Source: Streptoverticillium olivoreticuli subsp. olivoreticuli
GTDB taxonomy: Bacteria > Actinomycetota > Actinomycetes > Streptomycetales > Streptomycetaceae
Reading direction: 5' to 3'
Assembly: GCF_003391135.1 (NCBI RefSeq)
Contig: NZ_CP031455.1
Location: forward strand, 7,963,501-8,027,500
DNA length: 64,000 bases
Positions 23,697 to 33,119 of this stretch are shown piece by piece. The notes beneath the pieces are model-generated. The model saw only the letters and a program-made list of their open reading frames with translations, did not search any database and was not told the origin of the DNA. Each line of letters starts with the position of its first letter. Position 1 is the first letter of the stretch. The translations under genes and the position numbers were made by a program.

Positions 23697-25478
23697 TTAT
23701 GCGGCGGGGGCTAGCGCATCTTGGTGGAGTCGCACGCTGGCGCCCTGTGCGGGGGCGTGCTCGGGGACGTCTTCCTTCGCAACGGCTCCGGCGTTGGTGT
23801 CGACCTCTTCAATGCAGGGGTCGAGGTCTCCGGTGATGGTGAACTCGACGCGGCGCAGGTCGAGCGTCCGCCACCCGCCCTTGGTCCCGCGCTTGACCTC
23901 CAGGCGGGCCCCTGTGTCCACGAGCATGGTGCGTTTGCCCTCGGTGTCGGCTGCGTTCCAGTCGTCGGCGTACGTGCGCCCGGTGGGTACGGCCTCGCGC
24001 CGGGGTTCGCGCTTCTCGCGGGTCTCCAGTTCGGCAAGGCGGGCGTCCAGGGCGTCCCCGTGGCGCTGCCAGGCTGCCTGTGCGGCTTTGGACTTCTGGC
24101 GTCCCTTCTGCGTCTGGTGCTCCTCGTACTCCGCCGTGGTGGCGTCGATCTCGGGCTGCGGGTCGTATCCGGGTATCTCGGTGACGCGGGTGATCTGGAC
24201 GGGTCCGGCAGCGCGCAGGAACTCGGCGGTCACGTAGTCGTCCACCCACGCGGCGCGGACGGTCGCCGGAGCGGGGCAGTGCGTCCCGTACTTGTACGAG
24301 CTGCATCCGTAGTTCCCCGACGACTTGTTCAGGTACATGCGGCTGCCGCACCCGTCGCAGTGGATAACGCGTAGCAGCAGCGCGCTGGAGTCCGGGCGGC
24401 GCGGTGCCTTCTCCGCGGTGGGCTTCGGCGCGAGCAGCGCGCTCACCTGATCGAACTCCTCGCGGGTGAGGATCGGTGTTTCGGTAGCCATGACAGGGCT
24501 GCCCTGGTCGTCGCGCACCGGGTTCCCGGCGTGCATCTTCCAGCCCAGGAGCGCGGGGTTGGTGAGCATGCGGGTGATGGTCTGGGCGCGCCACTGTGCC
24601 GGGCGCTTCTTCGGCTCGGCGGTCTCGGTGTCGAGCTTGTTCTTCTTCCGGGCCTGGTACCCCTTCCAGTGCGCGGACGGGGACAGGACACCATCGGCAT
24701 TGAGTTTCTGCGCAATGGCGTGTGTGGTCAGACCGGCCACCAGTTCGGCAATGATCCGCTCGATGACCTCCACGGCCTTGGGGTCCGGTACCAGCGTCCA
24801 GCCGGCCCCGCCGTACTTTGCGGGCATGGGGGCGGGCAGGTAGCCATACGCGGGCTGACCCCCGCCACGCCACCGAAGCGCCATCTTGCGCATGGCTGCC
24901 TGCGCCCCGGTGACGCGATCCTTGATGCTCTGGCCTTCGACCTGTGCGGCAAAGGCGAGCATCATCATCATGAGCTCGCTCATGGGGTTCATGGGGTTGC
25001 GGAAATCGAACTCCAGCCGACCCCCGCCGATGCCCTCGGCAAAGACCAACATCTTGCGGTGCTCGCGGGCCCACTTCGCGAGCTCGTGCATGTCGGCCAT
25101 GGACCGGATGGCGCGGTCGAAGCGCCACCAGACCAGGACGTCGAAGTCCTGCGGGCGTGCGAGCCACCCACCGAGCTGCGGACGGTCGAACGGGCCGGTC
25201 TTGGACGCGGACACGTCCAGGTCGACCGCTTCCCGCAGCGCCTCGCCCTCGCCGAAATCGATGCCGAGGGCTGCCGCGGCTATGTCGTCGGCCTCGCGCT
25301 GCCGCTCGGGGCTGGTCGTCTCATCCGTCCGCACAGACAATCGGATGCACCGGACCCCACGCAGGGTCTCGGCGAACACGGTCCCCGTGGTGGTCCCCAC
25401 GGGTGCATAGCTCTGTTCCATGCCCTCCGTGGGGATCAGAGCTTGCCGGGACCGCTTGACCTGCGAGGATGCCACCAT
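23697..25478 (-). CDS. int: Large serine integrase
   Basis: 593 residues. The N-terminal resolvase domain has catalytic Ser48 (IRLSVRTDETTSPERQ), followed by WWRFDRAIRSMADM (second-motif arginines) and the long E-helix (MMLAFAAQVEGQSIKDRV). A recombinase domain follows (AYGYLP, then AIAQKLNADGVLSPSAHWKGY, TITRMLTNPALLGWKMHAG). A zinc ribbon (CDGCGSRMYLNKSSGNYGC ... HCPA) and a coiled-coil (about residues 455-500) come next. It joins attP and attB; with the RDF at 1374-2069 it would excise. The ATG at 25478 has GGAG 10 bases upstream; the ATG at 25421 follows GGAGG too closely but is possible. Confidence 0.93.
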   Translation of the reverse strand: MVASSQVKRSRQALIPTEGMEQSYAPVGTTTGTVFAETLRGVRCIRLSVRTDETTSPERQREADDIAAAALGIDFGEGEALREAVDLDVSASKTGPFDRPQLGGWLARPQDFDVLVWWRFDRAIRSMADMHELAKWAREHRKMLVFAEGIGGGRLEFDFRNPMNPMSELMMMMLAFAAQVEGQSIKDRVTGAQAAMRKMALRWRGGGQPAYGYLPAPMPAKYGGAGWTLVPDPKAVEVIERIIAELVAGLTTHAIAQKLNADGVLSPSAHWKGYQARKKNKLDTETAEPKKRPAQWRAQTITRMLTNPALLGWKMHAGNPVRDDQGSPVMATETPILTREEFDQVSALLAPKPTAEKAPRRPDSSALLLRVIHCDGCGSRMYLNKSSGNYGCSSYKYGTHCPAPATVRAAWVDDYVTAEFLRAAGPVQITRVTEIPGYDPQPEIDATTAEYEEHQTQKGRQKSKAAQAAWQRHGDALDARLAELETREKREPRREAVPTGRTYADDWNAADTEGKRTMLVDTGARLEVKRGTKGGWRTLDLRRVEFTITGDLDPCIEEVDTNAGAVAKEDVPEHAPAQGASVRLHQDALAPAA

Positions 25479-25582
25479 GAGCCGACCACTCCAGAACTAT
25501 CACTCTGGAGCATCGGGAAGGGGCGGGGTGGGGAACAAGCCCGCCGCAGGCGCGGGGTCCGGGGCGGAGCCCCGGTGGGTGG
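25479..25582. other. att: Right prophage-host junction (attachment site region)
   Basis: Between the integrase start and the cobIJ stop. From about 25514 the sequence becomes the GC-rich host type (CGGGAAGGGGCGGGGTGGGG, then a GGGGTCC/GGAGCCCC fold-back). From 25479 to about 25513 it contains a small CTCCAG/CTGGAG hairpin and phage-like composition. Serine integrase att sites are commonly beside the gene. The exact crossover cannot be set because the other junction is outside the window. Confidence 0.45.
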
Positions 25583-27088
25583 TCAGCGCTCCGGATAGCG
25601 CCTCGGGGTCCAGACGATCTCCGTGCCGTCCGCGCCGCGGCGGACCGCTCGCGTCTGTGTCGACCCCACGAGCAGGATCGTGCGCATGTCCACCTCCGCC
25701 GGATCCAGGTCGCCCAGCCGCACGACGCGCACGCTCTCCGACGGCCCGCCCACATCGCGGCCCAGTACCACCGGCGTGTCCGGTGTCCGGTGCTCCAGCA
25801 GCAGTTCGCGTGCCTTGCCGACCTGCCACTGGCGGCTGCGGGAGCCGGGGTTGTAGAGGGCCAGGACCAGGTCCGCCTCCGCCGCCGAGCGCAGCCGCTC
25901 CGCGATGACCTCCCACGGCTTCAGCCGGTCGGACAGCGAGATCACCGCGTAGTCGTGGCCGAGCGGCGCGCCCGCCCGGGAGGCCGCGGCGTGGGCGGCG
26001 GTCATGCCGGGCAGCACCCGCACCGGCACCTCGCGGTAGGGGTCCTCCGAGGCGACCTCCAGCACGGCCGTCGCCATCGCGAAGACGCCCGGGTCGCCGG
26101 AGGAGACGACCGCGACCCGGCGCCCCTGCCGGGCGAGGTCGAGGGCGAACTCGGCGCGCTCGGACTCCACCTTGTTGTCGGAGGGGTGGCGGCGCTGACC
26201 GGGCCGCACGGGCACCCGGTCGATGTAGGTGCTGTAACCGACCAGGTCCTGCGCGGCCGCCAGCTCGCCGCGCGCCTCCGGCGTCAGCCACAGCGGGCCC
26301 GCCGGGCCGAGCCCGACCACCACGACCTCGCCCCGGCCACCGGCCGCCGGGGCCGCGTCGACGCGGCTCGGCAGCACCGCCACCGAGAAGTACGGCACCG
26401 ACTCCGGGTCCACGTCCGCCAGCGGCTCCGTGCGCTGCCCGGCCATCGTGGCGCGCTCCACATAGCGCGCGTCCGCGAGCCGGCCCGAGCGCTCCAACGC
26501 GCCCCGCACCGCGGGGAACGTCCGGCCGAGCTTCATCACCACGGCCGAGTCGGTCGACGCCAGACGGGCCGTCAGCTCCTCCTCGGGCAGCGTGCCCGGC
26601 AGGATCGTCAGCACCTCCTCGCCCTCCACCAGCGGGGTGCCCAGCGCGGCGGCGGCCGCGCTGACCGAGGTGACCCCGGGGATCACCTCGGTGGGATAGC
26701 GGTCGGCCAGCCGCTTGTGCATGTGCATGTACGAGCTGTAGAAGAGCGGGTCGCCCTCGGCGAGCACCGCGACGCTGCGCCCGGCGTCCAGGTGCGCCGC
26801 GAGCCGGGCCGCGGCCTCCTCGTAGAACTCCTCCATCGCGCCCCGGTAACCCCCGGGGTGGTCGGTGGTCTCCACGGTGACGGGGTAGACCAGCCGCTCC
26901 TCGATGTGGTCGGGGCGCAGATGGCGTTCGGCGATGGAACGCGCGATGGAACGGCCGTGCCGGGCGCTGTGGTAGGCGACGACATCGGCCGCCGCGATGA
27001 CCTCGACGGCGCGCACGGTCATCAGGGACGGGTCGCCGGGGCCGAGCCCGACCCCGTACAGCCGGCCCGTGGTCTGCTGCTCGTTCAC
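25583..27088 (-). CDS. cobIJ: Fused precorrin-2 C20- / precorrin-3B C17-methyltransferase (CobI-CobJ)
   Basis: 501 residues from GTG 27088. The N-terminal half (1-245) is CobI: LYGVGLGPGDPSLMTVRAVEVI, AEGDPLFYSSYMHMH, VIPGVTSVSAAAAALGTPL. The C-terminal half (about 255-501) is CobJ: VVVVGLGPAGPLWLTPEA, SSGDPGVFAMATAVLE, VLPGMTAAHAAASRAGAPLGHDYAVISLSDRLKPW. It adds methyl groups at C20 and C17 of the corrin ring with SAM and performs ring contraction. The fusion is common in actinomycetes. GTGA overlap with cobH shows coupling. The gene is intact; the prophage starts about 70 bases beyond its stop. Confidence 0.93.
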   Translation of the reverse strand: MNEQQTTGRLYGVGLGPGDPSLMTVRAVEVIAAADVVAYHSARHGRSIARSIAERHLRPDHIEERLVYPVTVETTDHPGGYRGAMEEFYEEAAARLAAHLDAGRSVAVLAEGDPLFYSSYMHMHKRLADRYPTEVIPGVTSVSAAAAALGTPLVEGEEVLTILPGTLPEEELTARLASTDSAVVMKLGRTFPAVRGALERSGRLADARYVERATMAGQRTEPLADVDPESVPYFSVAVLPSRVDAAPAAGGRGEVVVVGLGPAGPLWLTPEARGELAAAQDLVGYSTYIDRVPVRPGQRRHPSDNKVESERAEFALDLARQGRRVAVVSSGDPGVFAMATAVLEVASEDPYREVPVRVLPGMTAAHAAASRAGAPLGHDYAVISLSDRLKPWEVIAERLRSAAEADLVLALYNPGSRSRQWQVGKARELLLEHRTPDTPVVLGRDVGGPSESVRVVRLGDLDPAEVDMRTILLVGSTQTRAVRRGADGTEIVWTPRRYPER

Positions 27089-27801
27089 TCTTCCTCGCTC
27101 GCTATCGCGTTGATCGCGGCCGCGGCCATGGCGCTGCCGCCCCGCCTGCCCCGCACCACCAGGTAGTCCAGCCCCAACGGGCTCTCCGCCAGCGCGTCCT
27201 TGGACTCGGCGGCGCCGATGAAGCCCACCGGGATGCCGATGACGGCGGCCGGGCGCGGAGCGCCGTCCCGCACCATCTCCAGCAGCCGGAACAGCGCCGT
27301 CGGCGCGTTGCCCACCGCGACCACGGCCCCGTCGAGCCTCTCCCGCCACAGCTCCAGCGCGGCGGCGCTGCGCGTGGTGCCCATGGCACGGGCCAGCTCC
27401 GGCACGGCCGGGTCGGCGAGGGTGCAGAGCACCTCGTTGTCGGCGGGCAGCCGCTTGCGGGTGACGCCGCTCGCGACCATGTTCGCGTCGCACAGGATCG
27501 GAGCGCCGGCGCGCAGCGCCTCCCGGGCGCGGGCCACGACCCGCGGGCTGTAGGCGATGTCCCGTACGAGATCGACCATCCCGCAGGCGTGGATCATGCG
27601 CACCGCGACCTGGCTGACGTCCGGCGGCAGCGCGCCGAGGTCGGCCTCGGCGCGGATGGTGGCAAAGGACTGGCGGTAGATGGACGCGCCGTCCTTTTCG
27701 TACTCGAACACTCTGCCTCGCTTGCTGGTTTGGCTCTGTGGATCCGTGGTGTGCGGCACGGGCCGTCCGGTGCCGCCGTGTCGTCCGTCCGTACGGCTCA
27801 T
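27085..27801 (-). CDS. cobH: Precorrin-8X methylmutase CobH
   Basis: 238 residues. Core of the CobH family: SFATIRAEADL, VRMIHACGMVDLVRDIAYSP (catalytic His), GAPILCDANMVASGVTRKRLPADNEVLC, and AVGNAPTALFRLLEMV / VIGIPVGFIGAAESKDAL. It shifts the methyl group from C11 to C12, giving hydrogenobyrinate. The start at 27801 overlaps the cobG stop as ATGA; a GTG at 27711 (MFEYEKDGASIYRQSF) would also begin the conserved domain and lies 8 bases after a CGAGG. It is the middle gene of the coupled cobG-cobH-cobIJ operon. Confidence 0.93.
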   Translation of the reverse strand: MSRTDGRHGGTGRPVPHTTDPQSQTSKRGRVFEYEKDGASIYRQSFATIRAEADLGALPPDVSQVAVRMIHACGMVDLVRDIAYSPRVVARAREALRAGAPILCDANMVASGVTRKRLPADNEVLCTLADPAVPELARAMGTTRSAAALELWRERLDGAVVAVGNAPTALFRLLEMVRDGAPRPAAVIGIPVGFIGAAESKDALAESPLGLDYLVVRGRRGGSAMAAAAINAIASEEE

Positions 27802-29129
27802 GTCGTCCTCCGCGCGGCCGTCACCGCCGCCGCCGACTCGGCCGCCGTCACCGTCCGCGCCGTGCCGTCCGAGGTGCCGTTCCGTACGGCGACTTCATAC
27901 CCGTCACCGGTCGCCAGGACATCCACCCAGGACCCTCCGGGGTGGCCGCACCTTCGTTCGCACCCGGACCAGTACACCGGCAGGCCGCCGGTCCGTTGGT
28001 GCGCGAGGCAGGCCGCCGCGTCCGCCCGTACGTCCGCGCGGGACTTCGCGCAGCCGGGGCGACCCGCGCACGCGCCCGCCCGGTGCCAGGGGGAGGCGGC
28101 GGAGGTGACGAGTCCGGCGTCCGCGAGGGCGGCCAGCCGGGCCGGGGCCGTAACCGTCGGCAGGCCGGGCACGACGATGCCGCGCCAGGGTGTCACACGC
28201 AGCTCACCGGCCCCGTACTCGGCCGCGGTCCGGGCGACGAGCCGCCACTGAGCGGCGGTCAGCCGGCCGAGGGGGGCCGCGACCGAGAGGGCGGTGCGCC
28301 CGTAGGGGCCGGTGACCGGGCCCGGTTCCACCGGGGCGCCGTGCGGCGGCGCGAGCGTGGCGGGTGCGGAGACGATGCCCGCGATGGCGAGCCGGTGGGC
28401 CAACGGGCCGACGCGCGGCCGGTGTTCCCCGGGGAGATCCTTGACGCGCCAGGCGGCGGTGCCGCTCCCGTGCGCCGCCTCCAGGAACTGCTCCGCCGCG
28501 AGGACCGCCGCCCGCGGCCCGTGCCCGGCGGCGATCCGCAGGCCGGAAGCGGAGGTTCCGTAGCCGAGCAGCGCCTGGTCGACCCCGGTTGCGATCAATG
28601 TCACATCGGGGGCGAGGGCCGCGATATCGCCCCGGCCGTCGTCCAGACCGAAGAGGAACCGCCCCGAAAGGTCCGTCACGTCCGGGTTCGCGCACAGCAG
28701 CCGGTCCAGTTCGCGCGCCCAGGCCTGCACATCGCCGTACCCGGCGCCGTCCAGGCCGCACAGCGGTGACGCCACGGTGTTGCGCACCCGTTCATGCCGG
28801 TCGGACGGCAGCATTCCGGCCTCGCGCAGCCGCCCGCCGAGCTCGCCGCCGCAGCCGTCGGGCAGGCCGCGCAACTGCACGTTGCCGCGCGAGGTGATGT
28901 CGAGGTTCCCGTCGCCCAGTTCCTCGGACAGCCGCGCGAGCACCTGCGCCTGATGGGCCGTCAGAAGTCCGGCGGGCAGCCGGACGCGGGCCAGCGCGCC
29001 GTCGTCGGCGGAATGCAGGCGCAGCGCGCCGGGACAGGAGTCACCGCCCGCGCGGACGGGCGTCCCCGGGGGTACGGCGGCGCCGCCGGAGTTATCCCGG
29101 TCCGAGGCGGATGTGGGGGTGACGGACAT
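27798..29129 (-). CDS. cobG: Precorrin-3B synthase CobG
   Basis: 443 residues from ATG 29129 (an ATG at 29141 is also in frame). Nitrite/sulphite reductase-like: ferredoxin-like half-domains (GALARVRLPAGLLTAHQAQVLARLSEELGDGNLDITSRGNVQLRGL) and an iron-sulphur site ACAGRPGCAKSRADV followed by YWSGCERRCGHP. It hydroxylates at C20 and forms the gamma-lactone, in the aerobic B12 route. It is divergent from cobN, whose riboswitch begins about 60 bases away on the other strand. Confidence 0.92.
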   Translation of the reverse strand: MSVTPTSASDRDNSGGAAVPPGTPVRAGGDSCPGALRLHSADDGALARVRLPAGLLTAHQAQVLARLSEELGDGNLDITSRGNVQLRGLPDGCGGELGGRLREAGMLPSDRHERVRNTVASPLCGLDGAGYGDVQAWARELDRLLCANPDVTDLSGRFLFGLDDGRGDIAALAPDVTLIATGVDQALLGYGTSASGLRIAAGHGPRAAVLAAEQFLEAAHGSGTAAWRVKDLPGEHRPRVGPLAHRLAIAGIVSAPATLAPPHGAPVEPGPVTGPYGRTALSVAAPLGRLTAAQWRLVARTAAEYGAGELRVTPWRGIVVPGLPTVTAPARLAALADAGLVTSAASPWHRAGACAGRPGCAKSRADVRADAAACLAHQRTGGLPVYWSGCERRCGHPGGSWVDVLATGDGYEVAVRNGTSDGTARTVTAAESAAAVTAARRTT

Positions 29130-29190
29130 GGCGGCGAGCATACCGACGACCGCGCCCCGCGCACCGGCCCCTACGGCGCCCGCCAGCGCT

Positions 29191-29345
29191 TACTATGCTC
29201 ACGGAAGGGTCGGCCCAGGTGGTCCGGCCCGCACCGAACGCCAGCGACGGCGCCAGGGGAGGAAGCCGGTGAGACTCCGGCACGGTCCCGCCACTGTGAG
29301 CCCGGCAGCGATGCCGGGCGAGTCAGGAACTCCCGCCGTCCTCCA
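29191..29345 (+). promoter_or_regulatory. Cobalamin riboswitch before cobN
   Basis: Contains the conserved aptamer blocks in order: GGAAGCCGGTGAGACTCCGG (29261-29280), CCCGCCACTGTGAG (29287-29300) and GAGTCAGGAACTCCCGCC (about 29320-29337). A TACTAT -10-like box is at 29191-29196. Adenosylcobalamin binding would lower expression of cobN; the ribosome site GGGGAG is about 90 bases further on. Confidence 0.9.
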
Positions 29346-29444
29346 ACCGCCCGGGGCGCGGACCCCGAGGAAGGCTTGCCGCCGCATGCGCATATTCCGG
29401 TCCCGCACGCCCCGGGCGACCCTCGATGCCCTGGGGAGCGCCGC

Positions 29445-32400
29445 GTGATCCTTCTCCTGTCGACGTCCGACACCGACCTGCTCAGCGCCCGCGCGGCCGA
29501 AGGCCCGGTCCCGTACCGGCTCGCCAACCCCGCCCGGCTCGCCCTCGACGACCTCCCCGCCCTCCTGGAGGGCGCCGACCTCGTCGTCGTCCGCCTCCTC
29601 GGCGGTGTACGCGCCTGGCAGGAGGGCCTCGACCTGCTGCTCGCCGGGGACCGCCCCGTCGTCGTCCTCACCGGCGAACAGGCGCCCGACGCCCAGCTGA
29701 TGGAGCACTCCACGGTGCCCATCGGCATCGCCGCCGAGGCCCACGCCTACCTCGCCCACGGCGGCCCGGCCAACCTCGGCCAGCTCGCCCGCTTCCTCTC
29801 CGACACCGTGCTGCTCACCGGCCACGGCTTCGAGGCGCCCGCGCCCGCCCCCACCTGGGGCCCGCTGGAGCGCACCCCGCGCGCGGAGAACGCCGGCGGC
29901 CCCCGCATCGCGGTGCTCTACTACCGCGCCCACCACATGAGCGGCAACACCGGCTTCGTGGACACCCTCTGCGGTGCCGTCGAGGACGCGGGCGGCGTCG
30001 CGGTGCCGCTCTACGTGGCCTCCCTGCGCGCCCCCGAACCCGCGCTCGTCGAGGCCCTCACCACCGCCGACGCCGTGGTCACCACCGTCCTCGCCGCAGG
30101 CGGCACCAAGCCCGCCGCCGCCTCCGCGGGCGGCGACGACGAGTCCTGGGACGCGGGCGCGCTCGCCGCCCTCGACGTGCCGATCCTCCAGGCCCTCTGC
30201 CTGACCGGGCCGCGCAGCGTCTGGGAGGAGAACGACGAGGGCCTCTCGCCGCTCGACGCCGCCACCCAGGTCGCCGTTCCCGAGTTCGACGGCCGCCTGA
30301 TCACCGTCCCCTTCTCCTTCAAGGAGGTGGACGAGGACGGCCTGCCGATGTACGTCGCCGACCCCGAGCGCGCCGCACGCGTCGCGGGCATCGCCGTACG
30401 CCACACCAGGCTGCGCCACATCCCGGCCGCCGAGAAGCGCCTCGCCCTCGTCCTCTCCGCCTACCCCACCAAGCACTCCCGCATCGGCAACGCCGTCGGC
30501 CTCGACACCCCCGCCAGCGCCGTCGCCCTGCTGCGCCGACTGCGCGAGGAGGGCTACGACTTCGGGGACGAGCCCGTCCCCGGCCTCGCGTCCGGCGACG
30601 GCGACGAGCTGATCTACGCCCTCATCGAGGCCGGCGGCCACGACCAGGAGTGGCTCACCGAGGAGCAGCTCGCCCGCAACCCCGTCCGCATCCCCGCCGC
30701 CGACTATCGCCGCTGGTACGCCGAACTGCCGCTCGAACTGCGGGAGTCCGTCGAGGAGCACTGGGGCCCCGCGCCCGGCGAGATGTTCCTCGACCGCAGC
30801 CGCAACCCCGAGGGCGACATCGTCCTCGCGGCCCTGCGCCGCGGCAACCTGCTGATCCTCATCCAGCCGCCGCGCGGCTTCGGCGAGAACCCCATCGCCA
30901 TCTACCACGACCCCGACCTGCCGCCCTCGCACCACTACCTGGCCGCCTACCGCTGGATCGCCGCCTCCCGCGAGGACGGCGGCTTCGGCGCCGACGCCAT
31001 GGTGCACCTGGGCAAGCACGGCAACCTGGAGTGGCTGCCCGGCAAGAACGCCGGACTGTCCGCCGCCTGCGGCCCCGACGCCGCCCTCGGCGACCTGCCG
31101 CTGGTCTACCCCTTCCTCGTCAACGACCCCGGCGAGGGCACTCAGGCCAAGCGCCGCGCCCACGCCACCCTCGTCGACCACCTCGTGCCGCCGATGGCCC
31201 GCGCCGAGTCCTACGGCGACATCGCGCGTCTGGAACAGCTCCTCGACGAATACGCGTCGATCTCCGCGATGGACCCGGCCAAGCTGCCCGCCATCCGCGC
31301 CCAGATCTGGACCCTCATCCAGGCCGCCAAGCTCGACCACGACCTCGGCCTTGAGGACCGCCCCGACGACGACGGCTTCGACGACTTCCTGCTGCACGTC
31401 GACGGCTGGCTGTGCGAGGTCAAGGACGCCCAGATCCGCGACGGCCTGCACGTCCTGGGCGGCGCGCCCACCGGCCCCGAGCGCGTCAACCTCGTCCTGT
31501 CCATCCTCCGCGCCCGGCAGATCTGGGGCGGCACCGCCGCCCTGCCCGGCCTGCGCGAGGCCCTCGGCCTCGACGAGTCCGCCGCCACCCGCACCACCGC
31601 CGACGAGGCGGAGGAGCAGGCCCGCGCCCTCGTCCAGGCGATGGAGGACGCGGCATGGGACCCGGCCGCCGTGTCCCGCGTCGCGCAGGGACACCCGCAA
31701 CCCGTCGCGGACATCCTGGACTTCGCCGCCCGCGAGGTCGTGCCGCGCCTGGCCGCGACCACCGACGAGATCGACCACGCGGTGCACGCCCTCGCCGGCG
31801 GCTTCGTCCCCGCGGGCCCGTCCGGCTCGCCGCTGCGCGGCCTGGTCAACGTCCTGCCGACGGGCCGCAACTTCTACTCCGTCGACCCCAAGGCCGTCCC
31901 GAGCCGCCTGGCCTGGGAGACCGGCCAGGCCCTCGCCGACTCCCTCCTGGAGCGCTACCGCACCGACCACGGCGACTGGCCGAAGTCGGTGGGCCTGTCC
32001 CTGTGGGGCACGAGCGCCATGCGCACCGCCGGAGACGACGTCGCGGAGGCCCTCGCCCTGCTGGGCGTCCGCCCGCTGTGGGACGATGCCTCCCGCCGTG
32101 TGGGCGGCCTGGAACCGATCCCCCTGGAGGAGCTCGGCCGCCCCCGCATCGACGTCACCCTGCGCATCAGCGGCTTCTTCCGCGACGCCTTCCCGCACGT
32201 CATCGGCCTGCTGGACGACGCCGTCCGGCTGGCCGCCGCGCTGGAGGAGCCCGCGGAGGACAACTTCGTACGGGCCCACACGCAGGCCGACCTCGCCGCC
32301 CACGGCGACGAACGCCGCGCCACCACCCGCATCTTCGGCTCCCGCCCCGGCACGTACGGCGCCGGCTTGCTCCAGCTCATCGACAGCCGCGACTGGCGCA

Positions 32401-33050
32401 CCGACGCCGACCTCGCCGAGGTCTACACCGTCTGGGGCGGCTACGCCTACGGCCGGGAGCTCGAAGGCCGCCCGGCCCGCGAGGAGATGGAGACCGCCTA
32501 CAAGCGCATCGCGGTCGCAGCCAAGAACACCGACACGCGCGAGCACGACATCGCCGACTCCGACGACTACTTCCAGTACCACGGCGGCATGGTCGCGACC
32601 GTGAAGGCGCTGGGGGGCAGGGCCCCGGAGGCGTACATCGGCGACTCCACCCGCCCCGAGACGGTCCGCACCCGCACCCTGGTCGAGGAGACGTCCCGCG
32701 TCTTCCGCGCCCGCGTGGTCAACCCCCGCTGGATCGAGGCGATGCGCCGCCACGGCTACAAGGGCGCCTTCGAACTCGCCGCCACGGTGGACTACTTGTT
32801 CGGCTACGACGCCACCACCGGCGTCGTGCCCGACTGGATGTACGACAAGCTCGCCCAGACCTACGTCCTCGACCCGGAGAACCACGCCTTCCTCCAGGAG
32901 GCCAACCCCTGGGCCCTCCACGGCATCGCGGAACGCCTTCTGGAGGCGGAGGGCCGGGGCATGTGGGCGAAGCCGGACGCGGAGACGCTGGAGGCGTTGA
33001 AGCGGGCCTTCCTGGAGACGGAGGGTGAGCTGGAGGGCGACGAGGAGTAG
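29445..33050 (+). CDS. cobN: Cobaltochelatase subunit CobN
   Basis: 1,201 residues. The start is GTG 29445 after CTGGGGAG; the first residues MILLLSTSDTDLLSARAAEG are the expected CobN opening. Diagnostic segments include YYRAHHMSGNTGFVDTLC, VLSAYPTKHSRIGNAVGLDTP, MVHLGKHGNLEWLPGKNAGLS, LWGTSAMRTAGDDVAEALALLGVRP and YAYGRELEGR. With CobS and CobT it inserts cobalt into hydrogenobyrinate diamide; neither subunit is in this window. A long open frame on the opposite strand is a GC artefact. Confidence 0.95.
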   Translation: MILLLSTSDTDLLSARAAEGPVPYRLANPARLALDDLPALLEGADLVVVRLLGGVRAWQEGLDLLLAGDRPVVVLTGEQAPDAQLMEHSTVPIGIAAEAHAYLAHGGPANLGQLARFLSDTVLLTGHGFEAPAPAPTWGPLERTPRAENAGGPRIAVLYYRAHHMSGNTGFVDTLCGAVEDAGGVAVPLYVASLRAPEPALVEALTTADAVVTTVLAAGGTKPAAASAGGDDESWDAGALAALDVPILQALCLTGPRSVWEENDEGLSPLDAATQVAVPEFDGRLITVPFSFKEVDEDGLPMYVADPERAARVAGIAVRHTRLRHIPAAEKRLALVLSAYPTKHSRIGNAVGLDTPASAVALLRRLREEGYDFGDEPVPGLASGDGDELIYALIEAGGHDQEWLTEEQLARNPVRIPAADYRRWYAELPLELRESVEEHWGPAPGEMFLDRSRNPEGDIVLAALRRGNLLILIQPPRGFGENPIAIYHDPDLPPSHHYLAAYRWIAASREDGGFGADAMVHLGKHGNLEWLPGKNAGLSAACGPDAALGDLPLVYPFLVNDPGEGTQAKRRAHATLVDHLVPPMARAESYGDIARLEQLLDEYASISAMDPAKLPAIRAQIWTLIQAAKLDHDLGLEDRPDDDGFDDFLLHVDGWLCEVKDAQIRDGLHVLGGAPTGPERVNLVLSILRARQIWGGTAALPGLREALGLDESAATRTTADEAEEQARALVQAMEDAAWDPAAVSRVAQGHPQPVADILDFAAREVVPRLAATTDEIDHAVHALAGGFVPAGPSGSPLRGLVNVLPTGRNFYSVDPKAVPSRLAWETGQALADSLLERYRTDHGDWPKSVGLSLWGTSAMRTAGDDVAEALALLGVRPLWDDASRRVGGLEPIPLEELGRPRIDVTLRISGFFRDAFPHVIGLLDDAVRLAAALEEPAEDNFVRAHTQADLAAHGDERRATTRIFGSRPGTYGAGLLQLIDSRDWRTDADLAEVYTVWGGYAYGRELEGRPAREEMETAYKRIAVAAKNTDTREHDIADSDDYFQYHGGMVATVKALGGRAPEAYIGDSTRPETVRTRTLVEETSRVFRARVVNPRWIEAMRRHGYKGAFELAATVDYLFGYDATTGVVPDWMYDKLAQTYVLDPENHAFLQEANPWALHGIAERLLEAEGRGMWAKPDAETLEALKRAFLETEGELEGDEE

Positions 33051-33119
33051 CCCGTCCGGCGCCCGGGCCCGGGGCAGGCCGTTTTGGGGCTGTCGCCCCG
33101 GCCTCACTAGGATCTTCGG

